Source of the DNA: Aurantiacibacter sp. D1-12
GTDB taxonomy: Bacteria; Pseudomonadota; Alphaproteobacteria; Sphingomonadales; Sphingomonadaceae
Length of the DNA: 64,000 nt
Assembly (NCBI RefSeq): GCF_028858515.1
Contig: NZ_JAPJZJ010000005.1
Span: forward strand, 62,001 to 126,000
Direction of reading: 5' to 3'
The position numbers were made by a program, and so were the translations under genes. The notes under the pieces were generated by a model. It saw only the letters and a list, made by a program, of their open reading frames with translations. It did no database searches and was not told where the DNA came from. Below are positions 23,612 through 32,183 of this stretch, piece by piece (positions within the stretch are counted from its first letter, which is position 1; each line of letters starts with the position of its first letter).

Positions 23612-24637
23612 TTATCCCTTTTGCAAGTGGCGGCGGCCGAGCAGTTCGGCGATCTGCACCGCGTTCAATGCAGCACCCTTACGCAAATTGTCGCTGACAC
23701 ACCACAGGACGAGGCCGTTATCGACCGTCGGGTCCTCGCGCACGCGGCTGACATAGGTCGCACCGTCGCCCGCGCTTTCCACCGGAGTGACGTATCCGCC
23801 ATCCTCGCGCTTATCGACCAGCATGATGCCGGGCGCTTCCCGAAGTATCTCCTGCGCTGCGTCAGCCGAAAGCTCGTTCTCGAATTCGATATTCACCGCT
23901 TCGGAATGACCGACAAACACCGGCACGCGCACACAGGTGGCGTTGAGCTTGATCCTGGGGTCGAGGATCTTCTTGGTCTCGACCACCATCTTCCACTCTT
24001 CCTTGGTGGCGCCATCATCCATGAACACGTCAATATGCGGGATGACATTGAAGGCGATCTGCTTGGTGAACTTGGCGGGCTCAACCGGATCGCCGACAAA
24101 GATCGCGCGGCTCTGATTGAACAGCTCGTCCATGCCATCCTTACCCGCGCCGGAAACCGACTGGTAAGTGCTAACCACCACACGCTTGATCTTGGCCGCA
24201 TCGTGCAGCGGTTTGAGCGCCACTACCAGCTGCGCGGTAGAGCAGTTGGGATTGGCGATGATGTTCTTGGCCTTGTAGCCATCAATCGCATCGGGGTTCA
24301 CTTCCGGCACGATCAGCGGCACGTCCGGATCCATACGGTAGAGCGAGCTGTTGTCGATCACCACGCAGCCGGCCTTGGCGGCCTTGGGTGCATATTCTTT
24401 CGTCGCAGCGCTGCCGCAAGCGAACAGGGCGATATCCCATCCGGCAAAGTCGAAGTGCTCGAGATTCTTGCACTTCACCATCTTGCCGGAATCGCCGATT
24501 TCGATCTCGGTCCCGGTCGAGCGACTGGAGGCAACTGCTGCCACCTCGTCCATCGGAAATTCGCGCTCAGCCAAAATGGCGAGCATCTCGCGCCCGACAT
24601 TCCCCGTCGCCCCGACTACCGCAACCTTGTAACCCAT
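23612..24637 (-). CDS. asd: aspartate-semialdehyde dehydrogenase
   Basis: A 341-residue enzyme that reduces aspartyl phosphate to aspartate semialdehyde with NADPH, for lysine/mDAP, threonine and methionine. The cofactor loop GATGNVGREML is at the N-terminus and the active-site Cys is in NPNCSTAQLVVAL; the STYQSVSGAG segment is also characteristic. Length is normal. It is followed by a small lipoprotein gene and divergent from an alpha/beta hydrolase. Confidence 0.97.
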   Translation of the reverse strand: MGYKVAVVGATGNVGREMLAILAEREFPMDEVAAVASSRSTGTEIEIGDSGKMVKCKNLEHFDFAGWDIALFACGSAATKEYAPKAAKAGCVVIDNSSLYRMDPDVPLIVPEVNPDAIDGYKAKNIIANPNCSTAQLVVALKPLHDAAKIKRVVVSTYQSVSGAGKDGMDELFNQSRAIFVGDPVEPAKFTKQIAFNVIPHIDVFMDDGATKEEWKMVVETKKILDPRIKLNATCVRVPVFVGHSEAVNIEFENELSADAAQEILREAPGIMLVDKREDGGYVTPVESAGDGATYVSRVREDPTVDNGLVLWCVSDNLRKGAALNAVQIAELLGRRHLQKG

Positions 24638-24708
24638 CGAAACTCTGCTCCGTAAAGTGCTTGCGCGTCCCGCTGCCTATCATCACAACACTTGGCAAGG
24701 GGAAACCG

Positions 24709-25578
24709 ATGAAAGTGGATGTGCAGGACTGGGCGAGCCGCGCCAGTCATTTTGATTTTCAGGGACACAAGATCGCCTATTGGACAGGTGGCAGCGGCCC
24801 TGCGCTGCTGCTGGTCCACGGCTTTCCGACATGCAGCTGGGACTGGTGCGAGGTGTGGGATGATCTCGCGCAGCACCACACGCTGATCGCCTGCGACATG
24901 CTGGGCTTCGGCCTGTCAGACAAACCCAAGGCGCCCTACTCGCTCTTCCGCCAAGCCGATTTGCAGGAGGCACTGCTATCGCACCTTGGCGTGACCGAGT
25001 GGGACGCGCTGGTGCACGATTATGGCGTGTCAGTCGGGCAGGAAATGCTCGCGCGGCAGCAAGAGGGATCGGGGGCCGCGAGACTCGGCTCCATGGTCTT
25101 CCTCAACGGCGGCATATTCCCGGGTGAGCACCGCCCTCGCCTGATCCAGAAGCTTGGTGCATCACCGCTCGGCCCGCTGGTGAGCCTGATGATGAACCGC
25201 AAGCGCTTCGACAAAAGCTTCGCGCCAATCTTCGGGCCTGACACCCAGCCTAGCGAGGCCGAGCTCGACGGGTTCTGGCAGATGATCGCTGCGCAGGACG
25301 GGCATCGCAACGCACACCGCCTTCTCGCCTATATGGCCGAACGCACGCGCAACAAGGCGCGTTGGGTCGGCGCGCTTGAGAAGGCGCAGGACAGGATCGG
25401 CCTGATCGATGGTGCGCTTGATCCCATCTCCGGCGAGCATGTCTATCACGTGTGGCGCAAGACGTTGCCAAACGCGTGGCACCACTTGCTGCGCCACGTC
25501 GGCCATTACCCCCAGGTTGAAGCGCCTGAGGAAGTCGCAAGGATCACGCTAGAGTGGCTGGCCGCCAAGTGCGGTTAA
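24709..25578 (+). CDS. alpha/beta hydrolase (epoxide hydrolase/haloalkane dehalogenase-like)
   Basis: A 289-residue alpha/beta hydrolase. It has the oxyanion segment LLVHGFPTCSWDW, a CDMLGFGLSDKP loop, and the nucleophile elbow DYGVSVGQE (Ser in GVSVG). The late HVGHYPQVEAPEEV supplies the base His. The HDYGVSVG elbow with Ser argues for an esterase-like rather than a dehalogenase mechanism, which would use Asp. ATG 24709 follows AAGGGG at good spacing. It is a single-gene unit between the asd promoter and a strong bidirectional terminator. Confidence 0.85.
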   Translation: MKVDVQDWASRASHFDFQGHKIAYWTGGSGPALLLVHGFPTCSWDWCEVWDDLAQHHTLIACDMLGFGLSDKPKAPYSLFRQADLQEALLSHLGVTEWDALVHDYGVSVGQEMLARQQEGSGAARLGSMVFLNGGIFPGEHRPRLIQKLGASPLGPLVSLMMNRKRFDKSFAPIFGPDTQPSEAELDGFWQMIAAQDGHRNAHRLLAYMAERTRNKARWVGALEKAQDRIGLIDGALDPISGEHVYHVWRKTLPNAWHHLLRHVGHYPQVEAPEEVARITLEWLAAKCG

Positions 25579-25701
25579 CTTCATGCTAACCATACCTGTT
25601 AGGCTGGTCTTAACCAATGGAGCACAGTTTTGCCTTGTGTCCGCAGGCGAGTCATCCCTGGTAAACCGCCTTCGTCCACTTCATCTATGCCCTGATAAGA
25701 A

Positions 25702-25732
25702 GGGGCGGCTTCCCGGGTAAGGAAGCCGCCCC
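25702..25732. terminator. bidirectional intrinsic terminator
   Basis: GGGGCGGCTTCC and GGAAGCCGCCCC form a perfect 12-bp stem with a 7-nt loop, followed by GATTTTCATTT on the plus strand. It separates the converging hydrolase and S9 peptidase genes. Confidence 0.85.
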
Positions 25733-25753
25733 GATTTTCATTTCGCGGTCTGA

Positions 25754-28000
25754 TTAGTCTTCTTCAGAAGCCTCATCAGACGGCGGCACAATCCCGTTGC
25801 GTTCAAGGAAGTTGAACACCGTGTTGTAGCGGTGCGGAGAGATTTGCTCGCCCGATACGCGGTGCGTGTACCCAGGATAGAGCATCATCTCGAACGGCAC
25901 GTTGTTTTCCTGCATGACCGAAATGATCTCAGTCGCATTCTCGAACACCACGTTATCGTCCGCCATACCGTGGATGATCAGCAGTGGGTCGCTGATACCG
26001 GTCGCGTTAGGGATCGCGCTCGATGCCTCATAGGCCGCACCATCGGCCTGAGGCGTGCCCATGTAACGCTCGGTGTAGTGGGTATCGTAAAGCTCCCACC
26101 GCGTTACCGGCGCGCCGCTGATACCCGCGGCGTAAACGCCCGGTTCGGCCTGCAGGCGCTTCAGCGTCATGTACCCGCCGTAGGACCAGCCATCGATGGC
26201 GATCATTTCCGGATCGACGAAATCGAGCGTCTGGAGGAAGGCCGTGCCTGCCGCCTGGTCGCGCACTTCGACACCACCCATCGCGCGATAGATCGGCTGC
26301 TCGAAGGCGACCCCGCGATTGTTCGAACCGCGATTGTCGAGCGCGAACCAGATATAACCCCGATCAACGATGGCCTGCCGTAGTGCACCGTTCCAGCCGC
26401 GGTTGACGATCTGCGGTCCCGGTCCGCCGTAGTGGTAGAAATAGACCGGATAGCGCTGCCCTGGCTCCATCTCCGGCGTGACCATCTCCCAGTAAAGCGG
26501 TGTACCGTCTTCGGCTTCGATCGTGCCATATTGCGTAGGGCGATGGCTCGCGACGAAGGGCGCATAGGGATGGTCCGCATCCAGCGCGTTTTCCTCAACC
26601 CACGCCACGCGCTGGCCGGACTGGTCAGCAATGTAGATCTGCGGCGGTGTGTCATCGTTGGAGCGACTGATAAGCATCGTCTGACCCGATCCGTCCATGC
26701 TCGCACCGTAGGTGAAGCCCGGCTCGGTCAGCCGCTGCACTTCGCCGGGTAGCGCGAGGTCGAGGCTATAGACATGCTGTTCCAGCACATCATCGCGCGT
26801 GCCCTGGAAGAACACACGGCCGGCATCCTGATCCACACCGGCGAGTTTGGTTACGACCCACTCGCCTTCGGTCAGCTGCTGCCAGCCATCATTACCGAGC
26901 AGGTAGAGGTGCCCGAAACCATCGCGCTCGGACCACCAGATCAGGCGGCCATCATCCAGAAACTTGTAATTGTCACTGAGGTTGATCCAGTAATCCTCCA
27001 CCGCAGCATTCTCGGTGAAGAACACCTCGCTTTCGCCCGTCGCCGGATCGACGCGCAACATATCGAGCACTGTCTGCTCGCGGTTCTGCCGCTGGACGTA
27101 GATCGCGCTTCCATCGGGTGCCCAATCGACACGGGCGAGATAGATGTCGGTCTCATCGCCCAGGTCCACTTCGACGCTGTTACCGCCATCGGGGTCCATC
27201 ACGAAGAGCTGGACGATGGCATTGTCGCTGCCCGCGACCGGATAGCGTTGGTCGTAAACCTCGGTGCCCGTCGCGCCGATGGCCGCGCGGGTGACGATGC
27301 CGACAGGGCTTTCATCGGTGCGCTGCACAACCACGCGGCTGTCATCAGGTGACCACCAGTACCCGGTGAGACGGCTCATTTCCTCTTGCGCCACGAATTC
27401 GGCTTCACCCCAGCGGATGGTGTCAGCTTCTGCGGGCGTGATCGGCTGGGCTTCTGCGCCGACTTCACCCACCCACAGGCGGCGGTCACGCACGAAGGAA
27501 ACATAGCCGCCATCGTCGCTGAGCGATGGGTTGAGCTCGCTCTCCTCGGTATCGGTCAGACGAACGACTTCGCCGCCGATGCGCGCGAGATAGAGGTCAC
27601 CATCGAGCGGCACGAGCAGGCCCGTTCCGTCCGGCGTCCACTGGTAGGAGATGATACCGCGCAGGTTGCCCACGCGCGCGCGCTCACGCTGCATGCGCTC
27701 ATCCTCACTCAGCTCGCGCCCGGTGCCGAGCGCCTCGCTATCGACCAGCATCGACCATTCGCCGGTCTCGCGGTCAAAGGCCCACAGGTCATACCGCTCG
27801 CGCTCGTCCTCGCGGTTGCGCAGCACGGTGAGATAGCGGCCATCGGGCGAAAGCTTTGCCTGGCGCGGTGTCGGGCCGTTGAGCGATGGGCTAGCGAAGA
27901 CCCGCTCGAAAGTGAGTTCGGGCGCTGCTGCGGTAGTATCCTGAGCCATTACAGGCGTGGCCATTGTGGTTGCCGCAAGGGCGATAAGCAGGTTGCGCAT
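25754..28000 (-). CDS. exported S9 prolyl oligopeptidase (dipeptidyl peptidase IV-like)
   Basis: About 748 residues from ATG 28000, which begins a signal peptide (MRNLLIALAATTMATPVMAQ); an in-frame start seven codons earlier lies outside it. The N-terminal part is a DPP-IV-type beta-propeller (KLSPDGRYLTVLRN, QWTPDGTGLLVPLDG, YWWSPDDSRVVVQR). The C-terminal hydrolase domain carries the nucleophile in DGWSYGGYM, the Asp in HGMADDNVVFEN and the His in YPGYTHRVSGE. It should release Xaa-Pro dipeptides from peptides in the periplasm. Single-gene unit upstream of the shared terminator. Confidence 0.92.
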   Translation of the reverse strand: MRNLLIALAATTMATPVMAQDTTAAAPELTFERVFASPSLNGPTPRQAKLSPDGRYLTVLRNREDERERYDLWAFDRETGEWSMLVDSEALGTGRELSEDERMQRERARVGNLRGIISYQWTPDGTGLLVPLDGDLYLARIGGEVVRLTDTEESELNPSLSDDGGYVSFVRDRRLWVGEVGAEAQPITPAEADTIRWGEAEFVAQEEMSRLTGYWWSPDDSRVVVQRTDESPVGIVTRAAIGATGTEVYDQRYPVAGSDNAIVQLFVMDPDGGNSVEVDLGDETDIYLARVDWAPDGSAIYVQRQNREQTVLDMLRVDPATGESEVFFTENAAVEDYWINLSDNYKFLDDGRLIWWSERDGFGHLYLLGNDGWQQLTEGEWVVTKLAGVDQDAGRVFFQGTRDDVLEQHVYSLDLALPGEVQRLTEPGFTYGASMDGSGQTMLISRSNDDTPPQIYIADQSGQRVAWVEENALDADHPYAPFVASHRPTQYGTIEAEDGTPLYWEMVTPEMEPGQRYPVYFYHYGGPGPQIVNRGWNGALRQAIVDRGYIWFALDNRGSNNRGVAFEQPIYRAMGGVEVRDQAAGTAFLQTLDFVDPEMIAIDGWSYGGYMTLKRLQAEPGVYAAGISGAPVTRWELYDTHYTERYMGTPQADGAAYEASSAIPNATGISDPLLIIHGMADDNVVFENATEIISVMQENNVPFEMMLYPGYTHRVSGEQISPHRYNTVFNFLERNGIVPPSDEASEED

Positions 28001-28085
28001 GTCAGAAGGGAACCTCTCCATTTGTGTTTGGCGCCCTGCCTAAGGCGCGCACGGCCTGCTGGCAACATGGCCTATCGACATACGA

Positions 28086-28120
28086 AAAGGGCGGCTCTCC
28101 GCTTTAGAGAACCGCCCTTT
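28086..28120 (-). terminator. intrinsic terminator after rplS
   Basis: AAAGGGCGG and CCGCCCTTT pair around an imperfect CTCT/AGAG extension, with a T-rich tail (TTTTCG) on the minus strand. It lies 24 bp beyond the rplS stop and ends the ffh-rplS operon. Confidence 0.8.
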
Positions 28121-28143
28121 GTTGTTTCGCTTGGAAGCGCGGC

Positions 28144-28509
28144 TTACGAAGCCACGTTTTCCCGACGCTCGGCGATACGAGCGCGCTTACCGGTACGGCC
28201 ACGCAGATAGTACAGCTTGGCACGACGCACGACGCCGCGGCGAACCACGGTGATGCTGTCGACGATCGGCGAGTAGAGCGGGAACACACGTTCCACGCCT
28301 TCGCCGAAGCTGATCTTGCGCACGGTGAAGTTGCTACCCATGCCGCGGTTGGAGCGGGCGATGCACACGCCTTCGAAATTCTGGACGCGTTCGCGGTTGC
28401 CTTCCTTAACCTTCACGCCGACACGCAGGGTATCGCCGGGGCGGAAGTCCGGAACGTCTTTGCCGAGAGCTTCAATTGCTTCGGCTTCGAGAGTCTGGAT
28501 CAGGTTCAC
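28144..28509 (-). CDS. rplS: 50S ribosomal protein L19
   Basis: A 121-residue L19. The start is GTG at 28509, giving [15 protein letters not shown], the normal N-terminus; the open frame extends upstream only into trmD. Conserved [26 protein letters not shown] and the C-terminal [17 protein letters not shown] are present. It overlaps the trmD stop by 4 bp and is the last gene of the operon. It sits at the 30S-50S interface. Confidence 0.97.
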   Translation of the reverse strand: MNLIQTLEAEAIEALGKDVPDFRPGDTLRVGVKVKEGNRERVQNFEGVCIARSNRGMGSNFTVRKISFGEGVERVFPLYSPIVDSITVVRRGVVRRAKLYYLRGRTGKRARIAERRENVAS

Positions 28510-29363
28510 TGGTCCGTTTCCTTCTTTTTTCGCTGCACGCCAGAGGCAGGCTGGACCGGAGCGCCACCGTGGCGTTCCCATAAATCCGGCCTGCGTAACC
28601 GAGTATCATCTTCCGCGCGGGCTTTCCTCCACGCGGCGATTTTCGCATGATCCCCTGATCGCAGCACTTCGGGGATCGTGCGCCCTTCCCATTCCTGAGG
28701 TCGGGTATATTGCGGGTATTCGAGCAAACCGTCCTCGAACGATTCCTCTGTCCCGCTGGATGGCGCGCCCATTACCCCCGGAAGCAGCCGAATGCAAGCG
28801 TCGAGTATGGCCAATGCAGCAGGCTCTCCGCCCGAGAGGACAATGTCGGCAAGGCTGACCTGCTCAATCTCCGGCCGCGCCTCGAACAGCCGCTCGTCGA
28901 AACCTTCGAAACGCCCGCACAACATTATGACGCCGGGGCCAGAGGCGATTGCGCGAATGCGATCCTGCGTGATGGGTTTCCCGCGCGGCGTCATGGCGAG
29001 AATCGGGCGTGTTACTTCCCCTCCCTTGAGGGAGGAGATCGAGGGGTAGGTGTTCGAGGTTTCTGGCGCAGAATCCCCATCACCTGCCGCACCCCCATCC
29101 CCAACCCCTTCCCCCATGGGAAGGGACTTTCCCGTGACTGAATCCAAAGCCCGCCCAAGCACATCCGCCTTCAACACCATTCCCGCTCCGCCCCCGGCAG
29201 GAGTATCATCGACATTGCGGTGCTTGTCGGTCGCGAAATCGCGGATCTGAACGGTCTCGCAAGACCACTTCGCTTCCTCTAGCGCACGCCCCGCAAGCGA
29301 GACACCCAGCGGCCCGGGAAACATCTCCGGATAGAGTGTAAGGATGGTGGCGGCGAAGGTCAT
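28506..29363 (-). CDS. trmD: tRNA (guanine-N1-)-methyltransferase TrmD with an internal insertion
   Basis: A 285-residue SPOUT methyltransferase that makes m1G37 in tRNAs, needed to prevent frameshifting. Typical TrmD proteins are about 240 residues. Core motifs are intact: [40 protein letters not shown] and [12 protein letters not shown] (knot region). Residues about 77-118 are an extra low-complexity segment ([16 protein letters not shown] and more) between ALDSV and RPILAM, encoded by a hairpin-bearing repeat (29010-29135). The insertion sits in a surface loop before the knot, so function is probably kept. Co-transcribed with rplS. Confidence 0.95.
   Translation of the reverse strand: MTFAATILTLYPEMFPGPLGVSLAGRALEEAKWSCETVQIRDFATDKHRNVDDTPAGGGAGMVLKADVLGRALDSVTGKSLPMGEGVGDGGAAGDGDSAPETSNTYPSISSLKGGEVTRPILAMTPRGKPITQDRIRAIASGPGVIMLCGRFEGFDERLFEARPEIEQVSLADIVLSGGEPAALAILDACIRLLPGVMGAPSSGTEESFEDGLLEYPQYTRPQEWEGRTIPEVLRSGDHAKIAAWRKARAEDDTRLRRPDLWERHGGAPVQPASGVQRKKKETDQ
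29010..29135. repeat. palindromic repeat inserted in frame in trmD
   Basis: This segment carries two short hairpins in opposite regions, CCTCCC-TTGA-GGGAGG (29020-29035) and CTTCCC-CCAT-GGGAAG (29108-29123), in a C/G-skewed context of CCCC-ATCC-CCAACCCC type. It encodes about 42 extra residues without a stop or frameshift. The structure resembles coding-region palindromic elements such as the RPE of Rickettsia, but family membership is not tested. Confidence 0.6.
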
Positions 29364-29375
29364 CGATCAGTCGAC

Positions 29376-29765
29376 TCAATAGTCACGAAAGTAAGTGCCA
29401 TTCCGCTGGGCCTCGACTCGTCGAGCATCGAAATACGAGGCTCCAGCAGCAAACAAGCCGCCCGCGAAGAATGGCAGAGTATCGTAAAACAGATTGCGCA
29501 AAGCATAACCTGATGCGGATAGGATTCCGTCTGCCCATCCAGCGCCAGCCTGCCCAGAAAACCAGACAAACCAAAACAAAGGAACGGTCATCGCGACAAC
29601 AACCAGCCGGGCAGAAATTGTATACTGGTCAAATTGCCGATGCACCCACATGCCCACAAGAAACCCCGGCGCAGCGAGAACTGCTGCAAACAAAAACGCA
29701 TTCAGAAATGGCGCGATCGAGAATCCAGGATCTTCCACCGGACAGTCAAAACAAAAACTCGTCAT
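29376..29765 (-). CDS. small membrane protein of unknown function
   Basis: About 129 residues from ATG 29765; a TTG at 29810 is possible but would overlap the nitrilase stop. Three to four hydrophobic helices are visible (PFLNAFLFAAVLAAPGFLVGMWV, LVVVAMTVPLFWFVWFSG, LPFFAGGLFAAGASYF). An N-terminal Cys pair (FCFDCP) is notable. It is more AT-rich than neighbouring genes. It lies between nitrilase and trmD on the same strand, 12 bp before trmD. No family is recognised. Confidence 0.6.
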   Translation of the reverse strand: MTSFCFDCPVEDPGFSIAPFLNAFLFAAVLAAPGFLVGMWVHRQFDQYTISARLVVVAMTVPLFWFVWFSGQAGAGWADGILSASGYALRNLFYDTLPFFAGGLFAAGASYFDARRVEAQRNGTYFRDY

Positions 29766-29791
29766 CTCAACGGCAGCGATGGATGTAAAGC

Positions 29792-30751
29792 TCAAGAGTC
29801 CGCTCCCCAATTTACCCCATCCTTCGCCCGCGTTTCGACGCTCAGCTCAAACACATCGGGCCGCGAGTAGTGGCCGTCGGTGTCGAGGTTCGCCAGACCC
29901 TCGTCGCGCAGTGACAGGTCGAGCTCGGCGAACAAAGTCTCCTCGCCCTCGCCCGCTTGCGCGACTACACTCGCATCGGGTGCGGCGATCAGGGAGCCGC
30001 CGCGGTTGATCACATCGGCTTCGATGCTTTCGATGAGTTCACGGCCCTCTGCCGAGCCACCGGCACGCTCCAGCCCATCGAATACGTCGTCCTTCGTCTG
30101 CACCAATCCCGCCGCCAGCACGAAGCAGCGGCCTTCCATTGCGTAGTGGCGGCTGGCGATCGCGTAGCTTTCGCGCACGGTCGGCCATGCGGCGACGTGG
30201 ACGCTTTCGCCGAGGTTGTGCATCGCCGCGCGCGCGAGCGGCATCCAGTGCTCCCAGCAGATCAGGCTCCCGACATTTCCCCATTCGGCCTGATGCACGC
30301 CGAGCGTCGAGCCGTCGCCGCGCATCCACACCAGCCGCTCGCCATGCGTTGGCACCAGCTTGCGATGGCCAAGCACTGGCAAGCCGGAGCGGAAGGTCAT
30401 CTGGTTATTGTAGAGGCTCTGGCGCACTCGCTCGTGCGCACCGATGGAAATCACCGCGCCGCTTTCGTCAGCCAGTTCCTGCAAGGGCAGCAGCCGCTCG
30501 TCCCCCGGCACCACCGCCTGCTCCATCAGGATGCGGTGCAGCGCCTTGCTGCCCGGATGGTCCCACAGGGCAGCTCCCGGAGCCTCGTCCAGCCACAGCG
30601 GATAACCGCCAAGGAAGGTCTCCCCAAAGGCCACGACCTGCGCCCCGCCCTCGACAGCCTCGCGCGCCAGACGCACGGCCTTCTCGATCCCGTCCGAAAT
30701 GGCGAGCGGCACAGGCGCGGCCTGACAAATGGCGACGTTGAGTTTGGTCAT
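29792..30751 (-). CDS. nitrilase-superfamily hydrolase (nitrilase branch)
   Basis: A 319-residue carbon-nitrogen hydrolase. The catalytic triad is visible as Glu44 (GETFLGGYP), Lys131 (HRKLVPTHGER) and Cys165 (SLICWEHWMPL). The CWEHWMP motif and the early GGYP place it with true nitrilases, which turn organic nitriles into acids and ammonia, rather than amidases. The physiological substrate is unknown. It is embedded in the rpsP-rimM-trmD-rplS operon, an unusual place, flanked by two small membrane-protein genes. Confidence 0.9.
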   Translation of the reverse strand: MTKLNVAICQAAPVPLAISDGIEKAVRLAREAVEGGAQVVAFGETFLGGYPLWLDEAPGAALWDHPGSKALHRILMEQAVVPGDERLLPLQELADESGAVISIGAHERVRQSLYNNQMTFRSGLPVLGHRKLVPTHGERLVWMRGDGSTLGVHQAEWGNVGSLICWEHWMPLARAAMHNLGESVHVAAWPTVRESYAIASRHYAMEGRCFVLAAGLVQTKDDVFDGLERAGGSAEGRELIESIEADVINRGGSLIAAPDASVVAQAGEGEETLFAELDLSLRDEGLANLDTDGHYSRPDVFELSVETRAKDGVNWGADS

Positions 30752-30796
30752 GGTGAGCGTTTAGGCGCGGAGTTTCGCCACGGCAACCGGCACAGA

Positions 30797-31126
30797 TCAG
30801 CGGAACGTATCGCCTACAGGGTCTGACTTTGCGATCTTACGCGACATGATGAAGGCGCCGGGCAAAGAGGCCACTGCGCATACCGCGAAGAAAAAGAACA
30901 TCGCGATAGTGCTTTCGAAAGCCGCGCTCATTCCGTCGACCGCAAGGGGACCAAGCATGGTTCCTGCGATCATCAGGCCCGAAACAGCTGAACCTGCGAG
31001 TGCGCGCTGCGTTGTGTTGCGGTTGTTCCGCCAGAAATAGAGGATCGAGACGATCCCCGCCGCCAAACCGTTGAGGATGGCAAGCCCGAAGACGAATACC
31101 GATGCGATAATGATGATGTCAGACAT
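30797..31126 (-). CDS. small membrane protein of unknown function
   Basis: About 109 residues from ATG 31126, which lies inside the rimM end (8-bp overlap). It has three predicted helices: IIIIASVFVFGLAILNGLAAGIV, AVSGLMIAGTMLGPLAV and IAMFFFFAVCAVASLPGAFIM. Short loops contain NNRNTTQRA. No family is recognised. The overlap with rimM indicates coupled translation. Confidence 0.65.
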   Translation of the reverse strand: MSDIIIIASVFVFGLAILNGLAAGIVSILYFWRNNRNTTQRALAGSAVSGLMIAGTMLGPLAVDGMSAAFESTIAMFFFFAVCAVASLPGAFIMSRKIAKSDPVGDTFR

Positions 31127-31622
31127 CGGCGAAGTCCGCATTGATCACCAGCCGTGCGGTATCCCATTCGGGCACGGCTTCCTTACGCATCGGCACCATG
31201 AATTTCTTGCCTGCCTTCGGGCCGCTGGTGCGCGCGATTTCGATCACGTCTCCCGCACCGAAATTGTGCACGGCAATGACCTCGCCAATGGCCTCTCCTG
31301 CATCGGACTCGGCAGCGAGACCGATCAGATCGGCATGGTAGTACTCGCCCTCACCCAGCTTGGGCAGAGCATCGCGCGTGACGGTAAGGACAGTGCCGCG
31401 CAGCTTTTCGGCGGCGGTGCGATCAGTGACTTCGGCAAAGCGCGCAATGGCGCCGCCCTTGTTATCGTCACGGACCTTCTTGAGGGTGAGATCACCCCCG
31501 TTGAAGCTCTTGTGCGGTTTGAAGGTCGCCAGACCCTCGCCAAACAGCTTCAGGCGGACTTCGCCCGTCACGCCGTGCGCGCCGGTGATGGCAGCAAGGG
31601 TGACGGGCTTGTCCCGAGACAA
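31119..31622 (-). CDS. rimM: 16S rRNA processing protein RimM
   Basis: A 167-residue 30S maturation factor with an N-terminal RimM domain (VTLAAITGAHGVTGEVRLKLFG) and a C-terminal PRC-barrel (EYYHADLIGL, FGAGDVIEI, FMVPMRKEAVPEWD). It binds S19 and helps assemble the 30S head. It follows rpsP by 5 bp in the conserved rpsP-rimM-trmD-rplS order. Confidence 0.96.
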   Translation of the reverse strand: MSRDKPVTLAAITGAHGVTGEVRLKLFGEGLATFKPHKSFNGGDLTLKKVRDDNKGGAIARFAEVTDRTAAEKLRGTVLTVTRDALPKLGEGEYYHADLIGLAAESDAGEAIGEVIAVHNFGAGDVIEIARTSGPKAGKKFMVPMRKEAVPEWDTARLVINADFADV

Positions 31623-31627
31623 GAGGA

Positions 31628-32140
31628 TCAGTCCTCTTTCTTCTCTTCTTCGGCTGCTTCTTCAGCCGGAGCTTCCTCTGCAGCGGCTTCCTCGGCGGGA
31701 GCTTCCTCAGCGGCAGCTTCTTCGGCCGGAGCTTCTTCAGCAGCGGGCTCTTCTGCAGGAGCCTTGGCTTCCTCTTCAGCAGCCTTCTTGGCTTCTTCTG
31801 CTTCGGCAGCCTTGGCAGCCTTTTCTTCAGCGCGTTCCTTGGCGGCTTCGCCCGGCTCGGCCTTCTGCGGGTTGTTGCGCGGCGTACGCTCCATGATACC
31901 GGCAGCATCGAGGAAGCGGAGGACGCGGTCGCTCGGCTGCGCGCCAACGCCGAGCCAGTACTTGATGCGATCTTCGATCAGCGTCACGCGCTTCTCGTCA
32001 CCCTTCGGCAGCATCGGGTTGTAGGTGCCGAGCTGCTCAAGATACTTGCCGTCACGTGCACGGCGGCTGTCAGCAGCCACGATGCGGTAGTACGGGCGCT
32101 TCTTTGCGCCACCGCGCGAGAGGCGAATTGCGATTGCCAT
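31628..32140 (-). CDS. rpsP: 30S ribosomal protein S16 with long acidic repeat tail
   Basis: A 170-residue S16; the family is usually 80-110. The core ([21 protein letters not shown] to about residue 85) is normal. The rest is a Lys/Ala/Glu-rich stretch and then three near-perfect copies of an eight-residue unit EEAPAEEA, ending EEEKKED. Extended tails are known in alphaproteobacterial S16, but this one is long. A matching sequence occurs at the end of L9 in the same window. Confidence 0.97.
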   Translation of the reverse strand: MAIAIRLSRGGAKKRPYYRIVAADSRRARDGKYLEQLGTYNPMLPKGDEKRVTLIEDRIKYWLGVGAQPSDRVLRFLDAAGIMERTPRNNPQKAEPGEAAKERAEEKAAKAAEAEEAKKAAEEEAKAPAEEPAAEEAPAEEAAAEEAPAEEAAAEEAPAEEAAEEEKKED

Positions 32141-32183
32141 GATAGATTACCTTTCGAAATTAAACTTTTGAAATTGATATAAA

